Below, piece by piece: positions 1 through 8,846 of a stretch of 64,000 nucleotides of DNA. Below the pieces are notes generated by a model. It was not told where the DNA came from and ran no database searches. It saw nothing but the letters and a program-made list of their open reading frames with translations. Source of the stretch: Chaunax sp. Z400 (lineage: Eukaryota > Chordata > Actinopteri > Lophiiformes > Chaunacidae); contig CM075185.1 of NCBI GenBank assembly GCA_037577475.1, positions 62,001 to 126,000 of the forward strand, read 5' to 3'. Both the position numbers and the translations under genes were made by a program. Numbering within the stretch: position 1 is the stretch's first letter; every line of letters starts with the position of its first letter.

Positions 1-198
1 TATAGTGAATGTGTGTATCTCGGAAACGGAAGGTCGTAGAGACTCGGGACCAACGTCCCTCTAGGGGTTTATGTGGTCTCTGAGAACACCAGTCTTTGTC
101 CCGAGTCTGTGGGACCTTCCTTTCCCGAGATATGACATGTCCAGTAGGGGCGTATTTTGAATGTCTGTATCTCGGGAACGGAAGGTCGTAGAGACTCG
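1..198. repeat. Edge fragment: partial B and one C
   Basis: The window opens in the end of a B module (1-46) followed by a complete C (47-198). The C inverted core reads GTGGGACC instead of GTGCGACC, a variant seen again in C copies that precede the A module types at 13581, 19607, 24005 and 26879. Confidence 0.93.
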
Positions 199-309
199 CG
201 GATAAGTGTGGGTTAGGGGTTAGAGTTAGGGTTAGGGTTAAGGGGATAAAAACTCAATGGGGGCCCTACCCGGGTTGGTAACTTTTGAACGGAAGGTGGT
301 AGAGACTCG

Positions 310-460
310 GGGATAAGCTCTTTCAACGGTTTTATGGGGTCTCCAAGAACGTCAGCAGGTAAACCGAGTCTCTACGACTTACGGTTCCCGAGATATGACA
401 TGTATTTTTGGTGATTTTTGGAATTTTTGTATCTCGGGAACGGAAGGTCGTAGAGACTCG
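310..460. repeat. Prototype A module (151 bp)
   Basis: First complete A copy: left arm 310-364 (55 nt), inverted 28-bp core 365-392, T-rich spacer 393-432 (40 nt), direct core 433-460. The spacer contains repeated ATTTTTGG words. A copies after T usually read CAACGG...AACGTCAGCAGG in the left arm; copies after C usually read CAATGG...AATGCCAGCGGG. The left arm aligns ungapped in direct orientation with the C left arm at about 33 of 55 positions by eye, so A and C look like old duplicates. Confidence 0.95.
433..460 (+). repeat. Shared 28-bp core, direct orientation
   Basis: This 28-bp block starts CTCGGGAACGG and ends GTAGAGACTCG. It closes every A and C module; a near-identical form closes B, and a form with a diverged left end closes T. 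The inverted copy lies inside each A, B and C. It has four CpG sites and a TAG (in GTCGTAGAGA) that ends most of the short + strand frames. As the only block shared by all modules, it is the likely site of the recombination that shuffled them. Confidence 0.93.
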
Positions 461-638
461 GGGAGAAGTCTGGCGTGTTCAGAGACCACGAATTATGTCC
501 AACGGATCATGGTCCCGAGTCTCTACGACCTTCCGTTCCCGAGTTATACTCAAGTTTATTTTCCCATTGAAGTGAATGGGGTTTGGTTCGCCTATAGTGA
601 ATGTGTGTATCTCGGAAACGGAAGGTCGTAGAGACTCG
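461..638. repeat. Prototype B module (178 bp)
   Basis: First complete B copy: left arm 461-515 (55 nt), inverted core 516-543, spacer 544-610 (67 nt), direct core 611-638. The direct core of B reads CTCGGAAACGG where A and C read CTCGGGAACGG. B copies after A usually start GGGAGAAG and copies after C start TGGAGAAG. B is always followed by C. Its left arm matches the reverse complement of the C left arm, including the 11-nt block GTGGTCTCTGA. Confidence 0.95.
544..610. repeat. B spacer with small CCCATT/AATGGG hairpin
   Basis: The spacer carries CCCATT-GAAGTG-AATGGG, a 6-bp stem with a 6-nt loop. A variant spacer reading CCAATTGAAGCAAATGG, with one stem mismatch, occurs in the B copies at 2200, 3726, 4654, 6180, 7706, 9115, 11450, 14330, 17476, 21874 and 27628, always in the first B after T-A. 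No function is known to me. Confidence 0.7.
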
Positions 639-790
639 GGACCAACGTCCGTCTAGGGGTTTATGTGGTCTCTGAGAACACCAGTCTTTGTCCCGAGTCT
701 GTGCGACCTTCCTTTCCCGAGATATGACATGTCCAGTAGGGGCGTATTTTGAATGTCTGTGTCTCGGGAACGGAAGGTCTTAGAGACTCG
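639..790. repeat. Prototype C module (152 bp)
   Basis: First complete C copy with a normal context: left arm 639-693 (55 nt), inverted core 694-721, spacer 722-762 (41 nt), direct core 763-790. The inverted core of C differs from the others (GTCTGTGCGACC rather than GTCTCTACGACC), so hairpins that use it contain mismatches. C is followed by B, A or T, and most rearrangement junctions in the window lie at its right end. Two main left-arm types exist, ACCAACGTCCGTC and CCCAACGTCTGTC; the second first appears near 26.4 kb. Confidence 0.95.
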
Positions 791-1931
791 TGGAGAAGTG
801 TGGAGTGTTCAGAGACCACGAATTATGTCGGACGGATCATGGTCCCGAGTCTCTACGACCTTCCGTTCCCGAGTTATACTCAAGTTTATTTTCCCATTGA
901 AGTGAATGGGGTTTGGTTCGCCTATAGTGAATGTGTGTATCTCGGAAACGGAAGGTCGTAGAGACTCGGGACCAACGTCCGTCTAGGGGTTTATGTGGTC
1001 TCTGAGAACACCAGTCTTTGTCCCGAGTCTGTGCGACCTTCCTTTCCCGAGATATGACATGTCCAGTAGGGGCGTATTTTGAATGTCTGTATCTCGGGAA
1101 CGGAAGGTCGTAGAGACTCGTGGAGAAGTCTGGCGTGTTCAGAGACCACGAATTATGTCGGACGGATCATGGTCCCGAGTCTCTACGACCTTCCGTTCCC
1201 GAGTTATACTCAAGTTTATTTTCCCATTGAAGTGAATGGGGTTTGGTTCGCCTATAGTGAATGTGTGAATCTCGGAAACGGAAGGTCGTAGAGACTCGGG
1301 ACCAACGTCCGTCTAGGGGTTTATGTGGTCTCTGAGAACACCAGTCTTTGTCCCGACTCTGTGCGACCTTCCTTTCCCGAGATATGACATGTCCAGTAGG
1401 GGCGTATTTTGAATGTCTGTATCTCGGGAACGGAAGGTCGTAGAGACTCGGGGATAAGCTCTTTCAAAGGTTTTATGGGGTCTCCAAGAATGCCAGCGGG
1501 TAAACCGAGTCTCTAGGACTTACGGTTCCCGAGATATGACATGTATTTTTGGTGATTTTTGGAATTTTTGTATCTCGGGAACGGAAGGTCGTAGAGACTC
1601 GGGGAGAAGTCTGGCGTGTTCAGAGACCACGAATTATGTCCGACGGATCATGGTCCCGAGTCTCTACGACCTTCCGTTCCCGAGTTATACTCAAGTTTAT
1701 TTTCCCATTGAAGTGAATGGGGTTTGGTTCGCCTATAGTGAATGTGTGTATCTCGGAAACGGAAGGTCGTAGAGACTCGGGACCAACGTCCGTCTAGGGG
1801 TTTATGTGGTCTCTGAGAACACCAGTCTTTGTCCCGAGTCTGTGCGACCTTCCTTTCCCGAGATATGACATGTCCAGTAGGGGCGTATTTTGAATGTCTG
1901 TATCTCGGGAACGGAAGGTCGTAGAGACTCG

Positions 1932-2048
1932 CGGACAAGTGTGGGTTAGGGGTTAGGGTTAGGTTTAGGGTTAGGGTTAAGGGGATAAAAACTCAATCGG
2001 GGCCCTACCCGGGTTGGTAACTTTTCAACGGAAGGTCGTAGAGACTCG
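1932..2048 (+). repeat. Prototype T module (117 bp) with telomere repeats
   Basis: The telomeric part is 1943-1984: GGGTTA, GGGGTTA, then TTAGGG-type units and a closing TTAAGGGG. In 117-bp copies it lies at offset +11 to +52 from the module start. The first bases (CGGACAAGTGTGG) resemble the start of B (TGGAGAAGTGTGG). After the telomeric part come GATAAAAACTCAAT, a GGGCCC site, a CCCGGG site and GTTGGTAACTTTTGAACGG, which runs into the shared core end. This copy has one altered hexamer (TAGGTTTAGG), shared only with the T at 4386. Six or seven G-runs make G-quadruplex formation plausible. Confidence 0.95.
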
Positions 2049-2859
2049 GGGATAAGCTCTTTCAACGGTTTTATGGGGTCTCCAAGAACGTCAGCAGGTA
2101 AACCGAGTCTCTACGACTTACGGTTCCCGAGATATGACATGTATTTTTGGTGATTTTTGGAATTTTTGTATCTCGGGAACGGAAGGTCGTAGAGACTCGG
2201 GGAGAAGTCTGGCGTGTTCAGAGACCACGAATTATGTCCGACGGATCATGGTCCCGAGTCTCTACGAGCTTCCGTTCCCGAGTTATACTCAAGTTTATTT
2301 TCCAATTGAAGCAAATGGGGTTTGGTTCGCCTATAGTGAATGTGTGTATCTCGGAAACGGAAGGTCGTAGAGAATCGGGACCAACGTCCGTCTAGGGGTT
2401 TATGTGGTCTCTGAGAACACCAGTCTTCGTCCCGAGTCTGTGCTACCTTCCTTTCCCGAGATATGACATGTCCAGTAGGGGCGTATTTTGAATGTCTGTA
2501 TCTCGGGAACGGAAGGTCGTAGAGACTCGTGGAGAAGTGTGGCGTGTTCAGAGACCACGAATTATGTCGGACGGATCATGGTCCCGAGTCTCTACGACCT
2601 TCCGTTCCCGAGTTATACTCAAGTTTATTTTCCCATTGAAGTGAATGGGGTTTGGTTCGCCTATAGTGAATGTGTGTATCTCGGAAACGGAAGGTCGTAG
2701 AGACTCGGGACCAACGTCCGTCTAGGGGTTTATGTGGTCTCTGAGAACACCAGTCTTTGTCCCGAGTCTGTGCGACCTTCCTTTCCCGAGATATGACATG
2801 TCCAGTAGGGGCGTATTTTGAATGTCTGTATCTCGGGAACGGAAGGTCGTAGAGACTCG
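1932..2859 (+). repeat. Unit T-A-BC-BC (928 bp)
   Basis: T 1932, A 2049, B 2200, C 2378, B 2530, C 2708. B 2200 has the GAAGCAAATG spacer, an inverted core change (CTACGAGC) and a damaged end core (GAGAATCGG). C 2378 has GTGCTACC. The same set of variants recurs 2454 bp downstream in the unit at 4386. Confidence 0.93.
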
Positions 2860-3457
2860 CGGACAAGTGTGGGTTAGGGGTTAGGGTTAGGGTTAGGGTT
2901 AGGATTAAGGGGATAAAAACTCAATCGGGGCCCTATCCGGGTTGGTAACTTTTGAACGGAAGGTCGTAGAGACTCGGGGATAAGCTCTTTCAACGGTTTT
3001 ATGGGGTCTCCAAGAACGTCAGCAGGTAAACCGAGTCTCTACGACTTACGGTTCCCGAGATATGACATGTATTTTTGGTGATTTTTGGAATTTTTGTATC
3101 TCGGGAACGGAAGGTCGTAGAGACTCGGGGAGAAGTCTGGCGTGTTCAGAGACCACGAATTATGTCGGACGGATCATGGTCCCGAGTCTCTACGACCTTC
3201 CGTTCCCGAGTTATACTCAAGTTTATTTTCCCATTGAAGTGAATGGGGTTTGGTTCGCCTATAGTGAATGTGTGAATCTCGGAAACGGAAGGTCGTAGAG
3301 ACTCGGGACCAACGTCCGTCTAGGGGTTTATGTGGTCTCTGAGAACACCAGTCTTTGTCCCGAGTCTGTGCGACCTTCCTTTCCCGAGATAGGACATGTC
3401 CAGTAGGGGCGTATTTTGAATGTCTGTATCTCGGGAACGGAAGGTCGTAGAGACTCG
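2860..3457 (+). repeat. Unit T-A-BC (598 bp)
   Basis: T 2860, A 2977, B 3128, C 3306. The T ends its telomeric run with TTAGGATTAAGG, shared only with the T at 5314. C 3306 carries GATAGGACATG, which its counterpart at 5760 lacks, so the change probably followed the duplication. Confidence 0.93.
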
Positions 3458-4385
3458 CGGACAAGTGTGGGTTAGGGGTTAGGGTTAGGGTTAGGGTTAG
3501 GGTTAAGGGGATAAAAACTCAATCGGGGCCCTACCCGGGTTGGTAACTTTTGAACGGAAGGTCGTAGAGACTCGGGGATAAGCTCTTTCAACGGTTTAAT
3601 GGGGTCTCCAAGAACGTCAGCAGGTAAACCGAGTCTCTACGACTTACGGTTCCCGAGATATGACATGTATTTTTGGTGATTTTTGGAATTTTTGTATCTC
3701 GGGAACGGAAGGTCGTAGAGACTCGGGGAGAAGTCTGGCGTGTTCAGAGACCACGAATTATGTCCGACGGATCATGGTCCCGAGTCTCTACGACCTTCCG
3801 TTCCCGAGTTATACTCAAGTTTATTTTCCAATTGAAGCAAATGGGGTTTGGTTCGCCTATAGTGAATGTGTGTATCTCGGAAACGGAAGGTCGTAGAGAA
3901 TCGGGACCAACGTCCGTCTAGGGGTTTATGTGGTGTCTGAGAACACCAGTCTTCGTCCCGAGTCTGTGCGACCTTCCTTTCCCGAGATATGACATGTCCA
4001 GTAGGGGCGTATTTTGAATGTCTGTATCTCGGGAACGGAAGGTCGTAGAGACTCGTGGAGAAGTGTGGCGTGTTCAGAGACCACGAATTATGTCGGACGG
4101 ATCATGGTCCCGAGTCTCTACGACCTTCCGTTCCCGAGTTATACTCAAGTTTATTTTCCCATTGAAGTGAATGGGGTTTGGTTCGCCTATAGTGAATGTG
4201 TGTATCTCGGAAACGGAAGGTCGTAGAGACTCGGGACCAACGTCCGTCTAGGGGTTTATGTGGTCTCTGAGAACACCAGTCTTTGTCCCGAGTCTGTGCG
4301 ACCTTCCTTTCCCGAGATATGACATGTCCAGTAGGGGCGTATTTTGAATGTCTGTATCTCGGGAACGGAAGGTCGTAGAGACTCG
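3458..4385 (+). repeat. Unit T-A-BC-BC (928 bp)
   Basis: T 3458, A 3575, B 3726, C 3904, B 4056, C 4234. A 3575 has GGTTTAATGG, not seen in other A copies. B 3726 has the GAAGCAAATG spacer. C 3904 reads GTGGTGTCTGAG, shared with C 6358 one duplication period (2454 bp) away. Confidence 0.93.
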
Positions 4386-5313
4386 CGGACAAGTGTGGGT
4401 TAGGGGTTAGGGTTAGGTTTAGGGTTAGGGTTAAGGGGATAAAAACTCAATCGGGGCCCTACCCGGGTTGGTAACTTTTGAACGGAAGGTCGTAGAGACT
4501 CGGGGATAAGCTCTTTCAACGGTTTTATGGGGTCTCCAAGAACGTCAGCAGGTAAACCGAGTCTCTACGACTTACGGTTCCCGAGATATGACATGTATTT
4601 TTGGTGATTTTTGGAATTTTTGTATCTCGGGAACGGAAGGTCGTAGAGACTCGGGGAGAAGTCTGGCGTGTTCAGAGACCACGAATTATGTCCGACGGAT
4701 CATGGTCCCGAGTCTCTACGAGCTTCCGTTCCCGAGTTATACTCAAGTTTATTTTCCAATTGAAGCAAATGGGGTTTGGTTCGCCTATAGTGAATGTGTG
4801 TATCTCGGAAACGGAAGGTCGTAGAGAATCGGGACCAACGTCCGTCTAGGGGTTTATGTGGTCTCTGAGAACACCAGTCTTCGTCCCGAGTCTGTGCTAC
4901 CTTCCTTTCCCGAGATATGACATGTCCAGTAGGGGCGTATTTTGAATGTCTGTATCTCGGGAACGGAAGGTCGTAGAGACTCGTGGAGAAGTGTGGCGTG
5001 TTCAGAGACCACGAATTATGTCGGACGGATCATGGTCCCGAGTCTCTACGACCTTCCGTTCCCGAGTTATACTCAAGTTTATTTTCCCATTGAAGTGAAT
5101 GGGGTTTGGTTCGCCTATAGTGAATGTGTGTATCTCGGAAACGGAAGGTCGTAGAGACTCGGGACCAACGTCCGTCTAGGGGTTTATGTGGTCTCTGAGA
5201 ACACCAGTCTTTGTCCCGAGTCTGTGCGACCTTCCTTTCCCGAGATATGACATGTCCAGTAGGGGCGTATTTTGAATGTCTGTATCTCGGGAACGGAAGG
5301 TCGTAGAGACTCG
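4386..5313 (+). repeat. Unit T-A-BC-BC (928 bp), duplicate of 1932 unit
   Basis: T 4386, A 4503, B 4654, C 4832, B 4984, C 5162. It repeats the private variants of the 1932 unit: the altered hexamer in T, CTACGAGC in B and GTGCTACC in C. The T-end CTTTTCAACGG of the 1932 copy is CTTTTGAACGG here. Confidence 0.93.
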
Positions 5314-5911
5314 CGGACAAGTGTGGGTTAGGGGTTAGGGTTAGGGTTAGGGTTAGGATTAAGGGGATAAAAACTCAATCGGGGCCCTATCCGGGTTGGT
5401 AACTTTTGAACGGAAGGTCGTAGAGACTCGGGGATAAGCTCTTTCAACGGTTTTATGGGGTCTCCAAGAACGTCAGCAGGTAAACCGAGTCTCTACGACT
5501 TACGGTTCCCGAGATATGACATGTATTTTTGGTGATTTTTGGAATTTTTGTATCTCGGGAACGGAAGGTCGTAGAGACTCGGGGAGAAGTCTGGCGTGTT
5601 CAGAGACCACGAATTATGTCGGACGGATCATGGTCCCGAGTCTCTACGACCTTCCGTTCCCGAGTTATACTCAAGTTTATTTTCCCATTGAAGTGAATGG
5701 GGTTTGGTTCGCCTATAGTGAATGTGTGAATCTCGGAAACGGAAGGTCGTAGAGACTCGGGACCAACGTCCGTCTAGGGGTTTATGTGGTCTCTGAGAAC
5801 ACCAGTCTTTGTCCCGAGTCTGTGCGACCTTCCTTTCCCGAGATATGACATGTCCAGTAGGGGCGTATTTTGAATGTCTGTATCTCGGGAACGGAAGGTC
5901 GTAGAGACTCG
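5314..5911 (+). repeat. Unit T-A-BC (598 bp)
   Basis: T 5314, A 5431, B 5582, C 5760. The T carries the TTAGGATTAAGG variant and CCCTATCCGG, matching the unit at 2860. Confidence 0.93.
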
Positions 5912-6839
5912 CGGACAAGTGTGGGTTAGGGGTTAGGGTTAGGGTTAGGGTTAGGGTTAAGGGGATAAAAACTCAATCGGGGCCCTACCCGGGTTGGTAA
6001 CTTTTGAACGGAAGGTCGTAGAGACTCGGGGATAAGCTCTTTCAACGGTTTTATGGGGTCTCCAAGAACGTCAGCAGGTAAACCGAGTCTCTACGACTTA
6101 CGGTTCCCGAGATATGACATGTATTTTTGGTGATTTTTGGAATTTTTGTATCTCGGGAACGGAAGGTCGTAGAGACTCGGGGAGAAGTCTGGCGTGTTCA
6201 GAGACCACGAATTATGTCCGACGGATCATGGTCCCGAGTCTCTACGACCTTCCGTTCCCGAGTTATACTCAAGTTTATTTTCCAATTGAAGCAAATGGGG
6301 TTTGGTTCGCCTATAGTGAATGTGTGTATCTCGGAAACGGAAGGTCGTAGAGAATCGGGACCAACGTCCGTCTAGGGGTTTATGTGGTGTCTGAGAACAC
6401 CAGTCTTCGTCCCGAGTCTGTGCGACCTTCCTTTCCCGAGATATGACATGTCCAGTAGGGGCGTATTTTGAATGTCTGTATCTCGGGAACGGAAGGTCGT
6501 AGAGACTCGTGGAGAAGTGTGGCGTGTTCAGAGACCACGAATTATGTCGGACGGATCATGGTCCCGAGTCTCTACGACCTTCCGTTCCCGAGTTATACTC
6601 AAGTTTATTTTCCCATTGAAGTGAATGGGGTTTGGTTCGCCTATAGTGAATGTGTGTATCTCGGAAACGGAAGGTCGTAGAGACTCGGGACCAACGTCCG
6701 TCTAGGGGTTTATGTGGTCTCTGAGAACACCAGTCTTTGTCCCGAGTCTGTGCGACCTTCCTTTCCCGAGATATGACATGTCCAGTAGGGGCGTATTTTG
6801 AATGTCTGTATCTCGGGAACGGAAGGTCGTAGAGACTCG
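5912..6839 (+). repeat. Unit T-A-BC-BC (928 bp)
   Basis: T 5912, A 6029, B 6180, C 6358, B 6510, C 6688. It duplicates the 3458 unit, with the GAAGCAAATG spacer in B 6180 and GTGGTGTCTGAG in C 6358. Confidence 0.93.
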
Positions 6840-7437
6840 CGGACAAGTGTGGGTTAGGGGTTAGGGTTAGGGTTAGGGTTAGGGTTAAGGGGATAAAAAC
6901 TCAATCGGGGCCCTATCCGGGTTGGTAACTTTTGAACGGAAGGTCGTAGAGACTCGGGGATAAGCTCTTTCAACGGTTTTATGGGGTCTCCAAGAACGTC
7001 AGCAGGTAAACCGAGTCTCTACGACTTACGGTTCCCGAGATATGACATGTATTTTTGGTGATTTTTGGAATTTTTGTATCTCGGGAACGGAAGGTCGTAG
7101 AGACTCGGGGAGAAGTCTGGCGTGTTCAGAGACCACGAATTATGTCGGACGGATCATGGTCCCGAGTCTCTACGACCTTCCGTTCCCGAGTTATACTCAA
7201 GTTTATTTTCCCATTGAAGTGAATGGGGTTTGGTTCGCCTATAGTGAATGTGTGAATCTCGGAAACGGAAGGTCGTAGAGACTCGGGACCAACGTCCGTC
7301 TAGGGGTTTATGTGGTCTCTGAGAACACCAGTCTTTGTCCCGAGTCTGTGCGACCTTCCTTTCCCGAGATATGACATGTCCAGTAGGGGCGTATTTTGAA
7401 TGTCTGTATCTCGGGAACGGAAGGTCGTAGAGACTCG
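6840..7437 (+). repeat. Unit T-A-BC (598 bp)
   Basis: T 6840, A 6957, B 7108, C 7286. The T has CCCTATCCGG like the T at 5314 but a regular telomeric run. B 7108 ends GTGTGAATCTCGG, as B usually does in the short T-A-BC units of the left half. Confidence 0.93.
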
Positions 7438-8846
7438 CGGACAAGTGTGGGTTAGGGGTTAGGGTTAGGGTTAGGGTTAGGGTTAAGGGGATAAAAACTC
7501 AATCGGGGCCCTATCCGGGTTGGTAACTTTTGAACGGAAGGTCGTAGAGACTCGGGGATAAGCTCTTTCAACGGTTTTATGGGGTCTCCAAGAACGTCAG
7601 CAGGTAAACCGAGTCTCTACGACTTACGGTTCCCGAGATATGACATGTATTTTTGGTGATTTTTGGAATTTTTGTATCTCGGGAACGGAAGGTCGTAGAG
7701 ACTCGGGGAGAAGTCTGGCGTGTTCAGAGACCACGAATTATGTCCGACGGATCATGGTCCCGAGTCTCTACGACCTTCCGTTCCCGAGTTATACTCAAGT
7801 TTATTTTCCAATTGAAGCAAATGGGGTTTGGTTCGCCTATAGTGAATGTGTGTATCTCGGAAACGGAAGGTCGTAGAGACTCGGGACCAACGTCCGTCTA
7901 GGGGTTTATGTGGTCTCTGAGAACACCAGTCTTTGTCCCGAGTCTGTGCGACCTTCCTTTCCCGAGATATGACATGTCCAGTAGGGGCGTATTTTGAATG
8001 TCTGTATCTCGGGAACGGAAGGTCGTAGAGACTCGTGGAGAAGTCTGGCGTGTTCAGAGACCACGAATTATGTCGGACGGATCATGGTCCCGAGTCTCTA
8101 CGACCTTCCGTTCCCGAGTTATACTCAAGTTTATTTTCCCATTGAAGTGAATGGGGTTTGGTTCGCCTATAGTGAATGTGTGAATCTCGGAAACGGAAGG
8201 TCGTAGAGACTCGGGACCAACGTCCGTCTAGGGGTTTATGTGGTCTCTGAGAACACCAGTCTTTGTCCCGACTCTGTGCGACCTTCCTTTCCCGAGATAT
8301 GACATGTCCAGTAGGGGCGTATTTTGAATGTCTGTATCTCGGGAACGGAAGGTCGTAGAGACTCGGGGATAAGCTCTTTCAATGGTTTTATGGGGTCTCC
8401 AAGAATGCCAGCGGGTAAACCGAGTATCTAGGACTTACGGTTCCCGAGATATGACATGTATTTTTGGTGATTTTTGGAATTTTTGTATCTCGGGAACGGA
8501 AGGTCGTAGAGACTCGGGGAGAAGTCTGGCGTGTTCAGAGACCACGAATTATGTCCGACGGATCATGGTCCCGAGTCTCTACGACCTTCCGTTCCCGAGT
8601 TATACTCAAGTTTATTTTCCCATTGAAGTGAATGGGGTTTGGTTCGCCTATAGTGAATGTGTGTATCTCGGAAACGGAAGGTCGTAGAGACTCGGGACCA
8701 ACGTCCGTCTAGGGGTTTATGTGGTCTCTGAGAACACCAGTCTTTGTCCCGAGTCTGTGCGACCTTCCTTTCCCGAGATATGACATGTCCAGTAGGGGCG
8801 TATTTTGAATGTCTGTATCTCGGGAACGGAAGGTCGTAGAGACTCG
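7438..8846 (+). repeat. Unit T-A-BC-BC-A-BC (1409 bp)
   Basis: T 7438, A 7555, B 7706, C 7884, B 8036, C 8214, A 8366, B 8517, C 8695. From here leftwards the B with a GAAGCAAATG spacer has a damaged end core; from B 7706 onwards that core is intact (GAGACTCGG). C 8214 reads CCCGACTCTG. A 8366 has two changes in its inverted core (GAGTATCTAGG). Confidence 0.93.

Larger units (their letters stand above)
433..721. repeat. Imperfect 289-nt inverted repeat spanning core-B-core-C
   Basis: Arm 1 is 433-543 (core, B left arm, inverted core; 111 nt), the loop is the B spacer 544-610, and arm 2 is 611-721 (core, C left arm, inverted core; 111 nt). Core parts pair nearly fully. The 55-nt left arms pair at about 34 of 55 positions ungapped by eye, with an unbroken 11-bp block. 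The arrangement recurs at every B-C junction in the array, so the array could form many cruciforms in DNA or long hairpins in RNA. Confidence 0.85.
199..1931 (+). repeat. Unit T-A-BC-BC-BC-A-BC (1733 bp), degenerate T
   Basis: Modules start at T 199, A 310, B 461, C 639, B 791, C 969, B 1121, C 1299, A 1451, B 1602 and C 1780. The T is 111 bp and the most degenerate copy: one hexamer reads TTAGAG, the start reads GGATAAG and the core has GGTGGTAG. C 639 and the core before B 791 also carry unusual changes. A 1451 has CTAGGAC in its inverted core, as do several later A copies that follow C. Confidence 0.92.
1932..6839. repeat. Tandem duplication of a 2454-bp block
   Basis: 1932-4385 and 4386-6839 both read [T-A-BC-BC][T-A-BC][T-A-BC-BC]. 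Private variants repeat at exactly 2454 bp: the altered hexamer in the first T, TTAGGATTAAGG in the second T, CTACGAGC in B, GTGCTACC and GTGGTGTCTGAG in C. The differences I noticed are CTTTTCAACGG near 2027, GATAGGACATG near 3390 and GGTTTAATGG near 3595, all in the first copy. Confidence 0.9.

Noticed and set aside
433..460. CENP-B box (centromeric satellite) in the core
   Set aside because: The required pattern TTCGnnnnAnnCGGG is not present in either orientation of the core or in the arms as I read them.
365..460. Terminal inverted repeats of a MITE or DNA transposon formed by the core pairs
   Set aside because: No target-site duplications, no transposase and no insertion into unique sequence are visible. 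The core pairs are part of a fixed tandem unit.
151..462. Nucleosome-length phasing from the 151/152-bp A and C modules
   Set aside because: The lengths are close to 147 bp, but B (178) and T (117) interrupt any regular phase and the sequence alone gives no positioning evidence.
395..631. Short + strand open frames of 60-101 codons, repeated throughout (e.g. 395-631, 8382-8687)
   Set aside because: They lie wholly inside A-B, C-B or C modules, and most stop at the TAG in the 28-bp core. They recur because the DNA repeats. There is no sign of a ribosome site, splice pattern, protein domain or coding-type substitution bias.
516..638. Rho-independent terminators from the core hairpins
   Set aside because: The loops are 40-67 nt and no U-tract follows the stems. 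The hairpins reflect repeat structure.
1648..1938. 96-codon minus-strand frame across B-C-T junctions, present many times
   Set aside because: It is open by chance in the B-C-T order and vanishes or shortens with single indels such as the extra base in the 179-bp B copies. The product has no recognisable domain.
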